Positions 6,553 to 13,374 of a stretch of 16,261 nucleotides of DNA are shown here, in pieces. The position numbers and the translations under genes are program-made. Each line of letters opens with the position of its first letter. Position 1 is the stretch's first letter. Below the pieces are notes generated by a model, which was given only the letters and a program-made list of their open reading frames with translations, did no database searches and was not told the DNA's origin. Origin of the DNA: Nitrospira sp. (GTDB taxonomy: Bacteria; Nitrospirota; Nitrospiria; Nitrospirales; Nitrospiraceae); contig JANYAJ010000399.1 in assembly GCA_025361385.1 (NCBI GenBank), positions 1-16,261 of the forward strand. The letters are read 5' to 3'.

Positions 6553-8703
6553 TCATCCTCCTTCTTTGTCGGTGGTGACGCGGATACTGGCCTGTATCGC
6601 TTCCGCTGCCCGATACAGGAGCGGATCGCCAGTCCCAGCGCCGGGCGTCAGGACCGCGCGCACCGGACCATGCAACTTCTGCGTGGCGAGATTTCTGACA
6701 ATTTGCAACCGCGCCCATTCGGCCTGATCCGGCGCCGGATTCGATGCCAGTATCTTTTGATACAGATCGACGGCCTGCTGATGCTTTTTGAGGGAGGTCA
6801 AGAGATCCGCTAACAGGAGACGATCCCCTTGCGACTGCATGAATTTGTGGCGTGCGGCTTCTTCGAATGCCGCCACGGCCTCGACCGGTTGATGATCGGC
6901 GGCCAGCGTTCTCGCCAAGGTCAATTGCATCCACCCTCGCTCCTGCGCCTTGGGGTGCGTCCGCAGCCACTGCCGCATCAGCCTGATTGCGCCGGGGCGG
7001 TCGCCTTGCTCAAGCATAGCCGTGGTCAATTGCCGCAACACCGGCATCGTCTGCGGACTCTGGGGATATTGCAGGCGAAAATTCTCGAACACATTCCGAG
7101 CGGCGGCATACATCCGCTGATCCACATAACTCTCGCCAAGACCAATGAGCGCCGCTTCGTGCAGCGCGGCTGCTTTCCGATCCCGTACCAGCAATTGATA
7201 GAGACGCGAAGCGTGACTGGAGAAGCCCAGCCGGCGATGGGTGTCGGCGACGGCTAACAAGGTCTTTGTCCCGGCATATTGATGCTCAGGAGCATGTCCG
7301 TGGTTGTGGAACAGGGCCACCGCCAGAACATCTTTCCCTGCCTTAAGTGCGGCTTCCAATTGGGGCTTCAAGATACTGGTCAGATGACGTCCAGCCATCA
7401 GTGGCCATGGATCATCTTGAATGGTACCCGCCCGTCTTGCGACGTCTTGATAAACCTGAATGGCACGTAACGGGTCGCCTCGTAATTCGTAATGTTCCGC
7501 CAGATGGAAAAGGGCCTCACTCCCGAGGACATCCCCCTGATAGGTCTTGGCAATGTCCTGATACACAATCACGCCCTTGGATGCGTTTACGGACTCGTCG
7601 ATCGGGCTCGTACTCCCCTTATCGCTGTTCGCCACGGAGCCCTTCTCTGGCAGAACAGGTCGCTCCTCCATCTGCGCCAGGCGCATGCGAGCAACCACAG
7701 CGGCCGGCATGCCCACGTACCGTTCCTGCGCGACATGGTAGAACAGCTCCGCATGAGTTGACTGACTCAGCTGGCGGTGGCTGTCGCCGAGGCGCACGAG
7801 TGCCGCGCCTGCATACTGGTGCGACGGATAGAGGTTGAACAGCAGGAGGTCGATTGCACGGGCCCGCTGCCGCTCGTTCGTGTCGACAAGCACATCGCCA
7901 TACTGCTGCAAGTACTGCGGTTCGCTTTTGAGGAGATCCGGCCAGCGCTGGTAGAGCATGTCATACAGGGGTTGGGCCTCTCGCTTGCGCCGGAGCGCAT
8001 ACAGGGCGTTGGCCAAGCCCAATGTCGAACGTCTGAGGACTCGATCGTCGCTCGTGCGTTTCCGGACCGACTCGAACGCCCGTTCCGCTTCCACCCAACG
8101 CTCGCGTGATTCAAGGATCACGCCCAAACTCAACAGGGATCGGTCGGCATCGGCTCGAAGTTGTATATGCGAGGTGGCATATTCATAGGCGATAATGGCC
8201 TCCTGCAACCATCCCATCTCGACATACAGATCCCCGATCCTCCAGAGTGCACGGGAAGTATTCGGATCTTTCGGATAATGACGAACCTGGGCTCGATATT
8301 GGAGAATGGCTTCGGACCGCCCGCGAGTCGTCGAATCTTCACGTAATGCGATCTCAGCTAAAAATGCCTTGATCGATGGCACCAGGCGGCTGTCAGGATC
8401 TTGCTTGACGAGTGCGGAGAATCCTTCGCGGGCCAGGGCATATTCCCCGTGCTTAAATGAGTCAATCGCCTCCTGGAATGGCAACGAGTTCGATCCCTCT
8501 ACAAGATAATCGTAGCGAGGCCCTTCATCGGGTAGCGTGAATCGTGACATCGCTGCCGGAGCAGTCGCCTGAACGGCTCCAGCCTGAAGAGGCAATGCCG
8601 CAGCGGAAGGAGCTTGGCTCTCAACTGCAGCCGCGGCGTCCAACGGGAAACTCTGCGTAAGCAGACAAGCGAGCAACCAATGACAAGATGTTGTGATTTT
8701 CAT
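6553..8703 (-). CDS. Exported TPR-repeat protein heading the flagellar two-component operon
   Basis: A protein of about 716 residues with an N-terminal signal sequence (MKITTSCHWLLACLLTQSFPLDAAAA, likely cleavage in the AAAA stretch) followed by TPR-like helical pairs almost to the end. Examples are YALAREGFSALVKQDPDSRL, EAIIAYEYATSHIQLRADADR, RAIQVYQDVARRAG and QAVDLYQKILASNPAPDQAEW. It should sit in the periplasm or on an envelope membrane and act as a protein-binding scaffold; I do not recognise a named family. ATG 8703 is chosen because MKI begins the signal sequence, while GTG 8709 would add MS. There is no Shine-Dalgarno, and the predicted sigma-54 start at 8710 leaves a 7-base leader. 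It ends just before the kinase start, so TPR protein, kinase and regulator appear to be one operon. Confidence 0.8.
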   Translation of the reverse strand: MKITTSCHWLLACLLTQSFPLDAAAAVESQAPSAAALPLQAGAVQATAPAAMSRFTLPDEGPRYDYLVEGSNSLPFQEAIDSFKHGEYALAREGFSALVKQDPDSRLVPSIKAFLAEIALREDSTTRGRSEAILQYRAQVRHYPKDPNTSRALWRIGDLYVEMGWLQEAIIAYEYATSHIQLRADADRSLLSLGVILESRERWVEAERAFESVRKRTSDDRVLRRSTLGLANALYALRRKREAQPLYDMLYQRWPDLLKSEPQYLQQYGDVLVDTNERQRARAIDLLLFNLYPSHQYAGAALVRLGDSHRQLSQSTHAELFYHVAQERYVGMPAAVVARMRLAQMEERPVLPEKGSVANSDKGSTSPIDESVNASKGVIVYQDIAKTYQGDVLGSEALFHLAEHYELRGDPLRAIQVYQDVARRAGTIQDDPWPLMAGRHLTSILKPQLEAALKAGKDVLAVALFHNHGHAPEHQYAGTKTLLAVADTHRRLGFSSHASRLYQLLVRDRKAAALHEAALIGLGESYVDQRMYAAARNVFENFRLQYPQSPQTMPVLRQLTTAMLEQGDRPGAIRLMRQWLRTHPKAQERGWMQLTLARTLAADHQPVEAVAAFEEAARHKFMQSQGDRLLLADLLTSLKKHQQAVDLYQKILASNPAPDQAEWARLQIVRNLATQKLHGPVRAVLTPGAGTGDPLLYRAAEAIQASIRVTTDKEGG

Positions 8704-8720
8704 AGACACATGACGTGTTC

Positions 8721-8736
8721 AGCAATTCCCGTGCCC
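8721..8736 (-). promoter_or_regulatory. Sigma-54 promoter of the TPR-kinase-regulator operon
   Basis: The minus strand reads GGGCACGGGAATTGCT. Against TGGCACGNNNNTTGCW only the first base differs, and GG and GC are correctly spaced. The predicted transcription start is near 8710, directly before the first possible start codons (GTG 8709, ATG 8703). Confidence 0.82.
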
Positions 8737-8780
8737 TAGGCAATTTGTGCGCAAATATTCATTCTGCGCGGGAAATGCTG

Positions 8781-8802
8781 ACGATGGCTGCTGCGCCATC
8801 GT
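8781..8802. promoter_or_regulatory. Inverted repeat, candidate activator site upstream of the sigma-54 promoter
   Basis: ACGATGGC (8781-8788) and GCCATCGT (8795-8802) are perfect 8-base arms around TGCTGC. The centre is about 81 bases upstream of the predicted start at 8710, typical for an enhancer bound by an NtrC-type protein. The FlrA-like regulator encoded next door is the natural candidate to bind it. No T-run follows, which argues against a terminator. Confidence 0.5.
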
Positions 8803-9223
8803 GACGTTCGTCAAATCGTCAACGCGTCGGCCGTGAGAGGGGTCAAATGATTGACGGACACCATCAGAACGAGGGAAGAGAAATTCGGCAGGAGTGCTCC
8901 AATCACATTGCAACAAAGACCCAGCATGCGAGTCTCTCTCACGCCAGGACATCTGACGTACCGCATTCGATTCCCTCGGGGGACGATGAGGCTCACGGAT
9001 GGTCCATTGGTACGATCTAGCAGGGAGGGAATCAGTACTGTGATATCAGTGAATCCCGGAGAGTGGGAGCCTCGAGATGACCGTAGACTAGCCATCCGTA
9101 TGGCCAAAATGAATGAAAACAGGAAACGGACCGTTACGGCAGAGGGACTCTCTGCGCGATGCAGGCACAACGCTGGTAGATGCGTCCAGCATCTGCTTGT
9201 AAACGATCTGGGATGACCCGTCG
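8803..9223. other. Non-coding stretch between the FlrA-like gene and the TPR operon
   Basis: About 420 bases without a gene I can support. A plus-strand frame (TTG 8851 to 9216) and minus-strand frames are open but Arg/Ser-rich with no family resemblance. A small hairpin AGATGC-GTCCA-GCATCT at 9178-9194 lies about 30 bases behind the FlrA-like stop but has no T-run. I saw no second promoter match here. Confidence 0.5.
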
Positions 9224-10633
9224 TTAAAAGGCCAGGCAGCTCTGTGCTTTCGTGGCAAGCCCCTTTCGCTTCAATTTCTCGACGAGCGTCGTGCGGTTGA
9301 CCTGAAGCAGCTGGGCGGCTTTGCTGGTAATCCCGTTGGCGCGGCGAAGCGCTCCGACGATGAGACGGTGCTCGAGCTGCTCAAGCTCACGTGACAAACT
9401 CACCCCCTGGTCGGTAAATCCAATGAACTGCTCCTCAGCCTGATCCGACGGCGCCGGTCGCGGGAAGACACGCTCGGGAAGATCGGAAACCTCGATGGTT
9501 CCCGATTGTTTCAATACCACCAGACGCTCAATCATGTTTTCCAACTCACGGATATTTCCTGGCCAGTGATGACCCATCAGACAGGTCATCGCCTCCGGGG
9601 AACAGCCTGTAATGGCTGTCTGCTTCGTGCGATTCAACCGCTCCATGAAATGATTGACCAACTGCGGGATGTCGCTCCGTCGCTCCTTCAGGGAAGGCGT
9701 CGTGATGGGAATCACATTGAGGCGATAATACAAGTCCTGCCGGAAACGCTTTTGCTGGACGGACTGCTCCAAATCTTGATTCGTGGCAGCGACGACACGG
9801 ACATCCACGTCAATGGTTTTCGTGCCCCCCACCCGCTCAAACGAACGCTCTTGCAATACGCGAAGGAGCTTCACTTGTAATCCGAGGCTTAGCTCACCGA
9901 TTTCGTCGAGAAAAATCGTCCCTCCATGCGCCAATTCAAAACGCCCGATACGCGTGTGGGCAGCGCCGGTAAAGGCTCCCTTCTCGTGGCCGAACAACTC
10001 GGATTCAAGCAGATTTTCAGGAATGGCTCCACAATTGACGGGCACGAACGGGCGGTCTTTCCGGATACTGTTAAAGTGTAACATCCGCGCGACCAACTCC
10101 TTACCGGTTCCACTCTCCCCTTGAATCAACACCGTGCTGTCATGGTCCGCCACCTTCGAGACAAAGTCCAAGACGCGAAGGATCGGCTCACTGGTGCCAA
10201 CCAACTGCTCAGCCCGATACGGAACACGCGCAGATTTCCGCGAACCGCGAACGTCCAGGCCACGACGATGCGCCTCCAATGCCTTATTGATGACGACGGC
10301 CACTGCCTCGTTGTCGAATGGCTTCGTGAGGAAATCGAATGCACCGGCCTTCATCGCCCTGACGGCACCATCAATCGAGCCATAGCCGGTCATCACGATA
10401 CCGATCACCTTCGAATCGATCTGCAGAATGCGCTCCAGCACAGCCAGACCATCGATATCGGGCAGCTTGAGATCCGTCAGCAGCACATGAACGGGAATCT
10501 CTTGAGCGACTCGAATCGCATCCTGTCCGTTCCCGACCACCGTGACTTGATGGCCCTCTTGCGTCAAGAGCCTCCGAAGCAGGCTCTGCACCCCTTCATC
10601 GTCTTCAACCACAAGTATAGACAGCAGACTCAT
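9224..10633 (-). CDS. Sigma-54 activator with receiver domain, FlrA/FleQ-like flagellar master regulator
   Basis: The 469-residue protein has a receiver at 1-120 (VVEDDEG at 8-14, phospho-acceptor D54 in LTDLKLPD, T82, K104), an AAA+ domain at about 143-375 and a C-terminal Fis-type helix-turn-helix. The AAA+ domain shows Walker A GESGTGKE 172-179, GAFTGA 219-224 and Walker B FLDE 241-244. The C-terminus (LEQLEHRLIVGALRRANG, then RTTLVEKLKRKG at 447-458) closely resembles the end of FleQ/FlrA, where RTTLVEKMRKYG is typical. Unlike FleQ and FlrA, whose receivers are degenerate, all phosphorylation residues are present. ATG 10633 is chosen because GAGGAG (10640-10645) lies 6 bases upstream and it begins the receiver; a longer frame to 10699 adds 22 unlike residues. 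It probably activates the sigma-54 promoter at 8721-8736. Confidence 0.85.
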   Translation of the reverse strand: MSLLSILVVEDDEGVQSLLRRLLTQEGHQVTVVGNGQDAIRVAQEIPVHVLLTDLKLPDIDGLAVLERILQIDSKVIGIVMTGYGSIDGAVRAMKAGAFDFLTKPFDNEAVAVVINKALEAHRRGLDVRGSRKSARVPYRAEQLVGTSEPILRVLDFVSKVADHDSTVLIQGESGTGKELVARMLHFNSIRKDRPFVPVNCGAIPENLLESELFGHEKGAFTGAAHTRIGRFELAHGGTIFLDEIGELSLGLQVKLLRVLQERSFERVGGTKTIDVDVRVVAATNQDLEQSVQQKRFRQDLYYRLNVIPITTPSLKERRSDIPQLVNHFMERLNRTKQTAITGCSPEAMTCLMGHHWPGNIRELENMIERLVVLKQSGTIEVSDLPERVFPRPAPSDQAEEQFIGFTDQGVSLSRELEQLEHRLIVGALRRANGITSKAAQLLQVNRTTLVEKLKRKGLATKAQSCLAF

Positions 10634-10804
10634 AGCGTACTCCTCATGAAAGATGATGACAGACAATAGCGAAGGCATGCTTCCGCACCGAATTCTCACA
10701 ATGACCGTTCGACCGCTGCATGCGGGGTTTACATGGGCATTTTTTACCGAGCTGAGTTGTCATGGCATACAAGAAGCGCATCGATACTAAGCGTAGATGA
10801 GATT

Positions 10805-10958
10805 CCTATAACGGAAAGTGCCTAATAGCTCATACGATGGACGCATTATGCACATAGCACTATAGAGCTATGTATTCAAAATAATGGAGCTAGATAGCTC
10901 TAGGCCCTATAACAATAGAGCCATTCACTACTAGGCAAAAACTACTCAGCCCTATAAA
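10805..10958. repeat. Clustered short repeats ATAGCTC and CCTATAA (possible operator array)
   Basis: ATAGCTC occurs at 10825-10831 and 10894-10900, inverted as GAGCTAT at 10865-10871, with a 6/7 inverted copy at 10887-10893. The last two form GAGCTA-GA-TAGCTC (10887-10900). A second inverted repeat, ACATAGC/GCTATGT, spans 10852-10873. CCTATAAC occurs at 10805 and 10906, with CCTATAAA at 10951. So many related copies in 154 bases upstream of a regulator gene suggest protein-binding sites. Confidence 0.45.
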
Positions 10959-10980
10959 AATGGCATCGCACTCTGCCGAT

Positions 10981-10994
10981 TGTCAGAATTGACA
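10981..10994. repeat. Small palindrome
   Basis: TGTCA-GAAT-TGACA, 5-base arms with a 4-base centre, the size of a dimer operator. The regulator is unknown. Confidence 0.3.
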
Positions 10995-11214
10995 CCTACG
11001 AGGCATATGGCCAGGCTAGACAACAGGAGTGCGGGCTCTGCGGCTCATGGGTAGCGACATTGAAATGCACAAGACTGAAGAGAAGGAGGGTAACTGAGAG
11101 GGGGGATGTCAATCACTGGAAAGAGTCGGCTGCTGGAGAAGGAGACGTAGAAATTCGCAGAACGTCAAGACCGTGAGGGGTTCAGCCGAACCGCCTCGAC
11201 GCGTGCTCATGATG

Positions 11215-11901
11215 TCAGTGGCTTTTCTCCATCATCAACGGAGAATGTAAACCGACCTGCTTCTCCAGGTGGGAATCCCGAATGAAAAAAGCAGCCGCTT
11301 GAGCACGACGAGTCACTTTGAGTTTCTGGAAAATGAACCGGATATAGTTTTTGACCGTCTTATCGCTCAGTTCGAGCGATGAGCCAATCTCCTTGTTCGT
11401 TTTTCCCTCTGCCACGAGAGCGAGGACACGCTGCTGCTGAGAGGACAGCGTTGCCCGTGGCTCGGAAGACTCCTCTCGTTGTGACCGCATACGAGTCAGG
11501 AGCGGCTGCGTAATGGCCGGATCGAGGATTGACTGCCCCTGGGCTACGGCATGGATGGCGCGCAGTAACGCATCCACATTGACTTGCTTCAACAGATAGC
11601 CATGTGCGCCCCCAAGGACCGCAGCGAGCACCGCCTCATCGTCCTGGTAGGACGTGAGAAACAGCACCCTCGTGTTGGGGCAGGCACTACGAATGGCCCG
11701 ACAGGCATCCACTCCACTCCCTCCGGACAAGCGGACATCCATGAGCACCATGTCCGGCTTGAGGTCGCAAGCTTCACGAATCGCATCCTCGACCGTGGAG
11801 GCTTCACCGACGACGTGGATACTGCTCTGACGGCTCAGTACCGTCTGCAATCCCACTCGAACGACTTCGTGATCGTCCACGATCAACACTTTGACTGGCA
11901 T
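11215..11901 (-). CDS. NarL/FixJ-family response regulator, DevR/DosR-like
   Basis: A 228-residue two-domain transcription factor. The receiver spans about 3-120 (D9, D10, phospho-acceptor D55 in MVLMDVRL, T83, K105), and a LuxR-type helix-turn-helix spans about 150-208 (LSSQQQRVLALVAEGKTNKEIGSSLELSDKTVKNYIRFIFQKL). The wording SGGSGVDACRAIR and KTVKNY with RRAQAAAFF resembles DevR/DosR regulators. ATG 11901 begins MPVKVLIVDDHEV, the usual start, but lacks a Shine-Dalgarno. GTG 11919, 4 bases behind a GGGGGG run, is a real alternative, and GTG 11952 is less likely. No kinase lies next to it, so it is an orphan here. A sigma-70-like promoter is about 230 bases upstream. Confidence 0.88.
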   Translation of the reverse strand: MPVKVLIVDDHEVVRVGLQTVLSRQSSIHVVGEASTVEDAIREACDLKPDMVLMDVRLSGGSGVDACRAIRSACPNTRVLFLTSYQDDEAVLAAVLGGAHGYLLKQVNVDALLRAIHAVAQGQSILDPAITQPLLTRMRSQREESSEPRATLSSQQQRVLALVAEGKTNKEIGSSLELSDKTVKNYIRFIFQKLKVTRRAQAAAFFIRDSHLEKQVGLHSPLMMEKSH

Positions 11902-12138
11902 CGTAGTCGAGCTAATCACCAGGCCCCCCTTTGTAAAGGTTGTCGAGCCCACGGAGAGCGACGCCAGCCACAGCCGCGCTCCCTACGCCCAGTGTTTCAT
12001 GCATAGAAATCGACGAGATATTTCGAACGAGAGAATGAGAAGCAATGCAACTGCGCGCACTTTTACAGGGAGAAATAAGAGGAGATTGCCGATACACCGG
12101 TAAGCCTCACAGTTCGACTACCGCGTCATTGCAAAGGA

Positions 12139-12167
12139 ATCATAAATCTCTTTACCATCTATAGCAA
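12139..12167 (-). promoter_or_regulatory. Sigma-70-like promoter for the DevR-like regulator
   Basis: The minus strand has TTGCTA (12162-12167), a 17-base spacer and TATGAT (12139-12144): 4/6 and 5/6 of consensus. Transcription would start near 12132 and leave a leader of about 230 bases before the gene. Confidence 0.4.
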
Positions 12168-12254
12168 TGATGCTAATCGGCTCTAGGCAAGACCGGCATA
12201 GAGGGATGAATAAGAAGGCAACTATGTCCATTTAGGCCGACATCTGATGACTTA

Positions 12255-12290
12255 CGTATCATTGCTCGTTCTCAGTCAGACATTGATACG
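12255..12290. repeat. Inverted repeat in the divergent region
   Basis: CGTATCA (12255-12261) and TGATACG (12284-12290), 7-base perfect arms 22 bases apart. It may be an operator or hairpin; nothing ties it to a regulator. Confidence 0.3.
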
Positions 12291-12423
12291 CCGGAGAATC
12301 CCGCCAGCCAATAGTCACAGCTATCAGGCCCTTGCAGACCGAGCGACCCTTAGAGATAGAAGCGGTCACGAAGGGGTGTCCTAATGGCCCGTACATCCCC
12401 CCTAGCGAAGCGGACCAGGAAAT

Positions 12424-12450
12424 TAAAGTTCCACGTCCATCTACCGACAA
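12424..12450 (+). promoter_or_regulatory. Sigma-28 (FliA) promoter of the HDOD-transhydrogenase operon
   Basis: TAAAGTTC, 11 bases, ACCGACAA, against the FliA consensus TAAAGTTT-N11-GCCGATAA: 7/8 and 6/8 matches with the exact spacer. It lies 54 bases before the HDOD start codon in the right direction. Flagellar genes next door make FliA activity in this organism likely. Confidence 0.62.
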
Positions 12451-12504
12451 GAGACTGTACCAAAACACCGTGGTCACAAACCGCTCTCAAGGACCACCGA
12501 CAGT

Positions 12505-13374
12505 ATGACGACCGAAATAGATCGATCAACGAATATCGACATGCCGGAGCAGGTCGAACAGGCCTTAATCGAACGGATCGATAAGGACCGAATCGAACTG
12601 CCTGTGCTTCCGCAAGTCGCAGGCCGGGTCATGGCCTTGGCCAATGATCCATCGGCAGACGCGGCTCGTCTCTCTGCCCTCATCCACCAAGACCAGGCAT
12701 TGGCGGCTCATGTGCTGAAAATTGCCAACTCTCCCGCCTATATGCCCAGAACTCCGATTATGTCGCTCCAGCATGCCGTCGCAATGCTCGGGGTGAACCA
12801 ACTGTCGGAGATCGCCGTGACTATTTCGCTCAAAAGCGCAGCCATCAAGATTCCAGGCTATGAAACGGATATCCGGCAGCTTTGGCGTCACGCACTGGCG
12901 AGCGGGGCCTATGCCAAAGAAATCGCCCGCCTCCGCCGCTATAATGTGGAAAGCGCCTACCTCTGTGGGCTCTTGCATACTATTGGAAAATCTGTCGTGC
13001 TCAAGACAGTCACGACGATTGCCGCGGAGCTGCATGTACGGCTCGAGCCCAACGCGATCCTCGCCTTCCTTGACGGATACCATTCCCGCGTGGGCATCTT
13101 GATTGCCACTGAATGGGCCTTGCCCTCCCAAGTCGCCGAGGCCATCGCCTACTATGCGGTCTATGAGCAGGCGCCCACACATAAGCACGAAGCGATGATG
13201 ACCTGCCTAGCCGACCGTCTGGCCACCTATCTACTCGTGCTCGATTCCTTCGATGACAGCTCCCTTCGCGACCACAGCGTGTTTGCCGATCTCAACCTCT
13301 ATCCCAACGACGTAGACACGCTGCTTAGTCTCAAAGACAAGGTTCTCAGCCTGGTGGACACGATGACGCTATGA
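12505..13374 (+). CDS. HDOD-domain signalling protein
   Basis: A 289-residue soluble protein with an HDOD domain at about 28-225. LPVLPQVAGRVMALANDPSA (33-52), LIHQDQALAAHVLKIANSPAY (59-79) and ISLQHA-like MSLQHAVAMLGVNQLSEIAV (86-105) are typical. HDOD proteins are HD-related domains without the metal site. Here the expected HD reads HT (GLLHTIGK, 155-162), so no phosphodiesterase activity is expected and it is probably a binding or scaffold protein in signalling. The start is ATG 12505 with AAGGA 11 bases upstream. The stop overlaps the next gene by 4 bases (ATGA), implying coupled translation with the transhydrogenase. The sigma-28-like promoter links it to motility. Confidence 0.88.
   Translation: MTTEIDRSTNIDMPEQVEQALIERIDKDRIELPVLPQVAGRVMALANDPSADAARLSALIHQDQALAAHVLKIANSPAYMPRTPIMSLQHAVAMLGVNQLSEIAVTISLKSAAIKIPGYETDIRQLWRHALASGAYAKEIARLRRYNVESAYLCGLLHTIGKSVVLKTVTTIAAELHVRLEPNAILAFLDGYHSRVGILIATEWALPSQVAEAIAYYAVYEQAPTHKHEAMMTCLADRLATYLLVLDSFDDSSLRDHSVFADLNLYPNDVDTLLSLKDKVLSLVDTMTL

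Larger units (their letters stand above)
10634..11214. other. Non-coding, partly AT-rich upstream region of the FlrA-like gene
   Basis: About 580 bases without a supportable gene. Roughly 10780-10965 is clearly richer in A and T than its surroundings and carries the short repeats listed separately. On the minus strand TTGAAT, 17 bases, then TATGTG with an upstream TG is a weak sigma-70-like candidate around 10855-10880. I found no sigma-54 match. The part from 11000 to 11214, directly behind the DevR-like gene, shows nothing clear. Confidence 0.5.
11902..12504. other. Divergent intergenic region between the DevR-like gene and the HDOD gene
   Basis: About 600 bases that hold promoter-like elements in both directions: a sigma-70-like one to the left at 12139-12167 and a sigma-28-like one to the right at 12424-12450, plus inverted repeats. 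A 30-codon minus frame from ATG 12004 ends at 11912 inside the leader of the DevR-like gene, but it has no ribosome site and no recognisable product. I support no gene here. Confidence 0.5.

Noticed and set aside
8664..8703. Lipobox-like LLAC in the TPR protein's N-terminus (lipoprotein)
   Set aside because: The cysteine is at residue 13, too close to the start for a normal lipoprotein signal; the AAAA site further on fits signal peptidase I better.
8811..9170. Minus-strand open frame of 119 codons with two hydrophobic patches
   Set aside because: No family resemblance, no ribosome site noted, and it overlaps the other open frame. Probably a chance frame in GC-rich DNA.
8851..9216. Plus-strand open frame of 121 codons (TTG start behind GAGAGGGG)
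   Set aside because: The product is Arg-rich with no recognisable motif, overlapping frames on the other strand are also open, and the start is TTG. Not enough to call a gene.
10955..10982. Sigma-28-like TAAAAATG ... GCCGATTG on the plus strand
   Set aside because: The spacer is 12 and not 11, the first element is poor, and no gene follows on the plus strand.
11106..11150. 14-codon plus frame behind AGGGGGG
   Set aside because: Very short, with no promoter and no similarity that I can see.
11912..12004. 30-codon minus frame MHETLGVG... in the leader of the DevR-like gene
   Set aside because: No ribosome site; it could be chance. Mentioned only as possible leader control.
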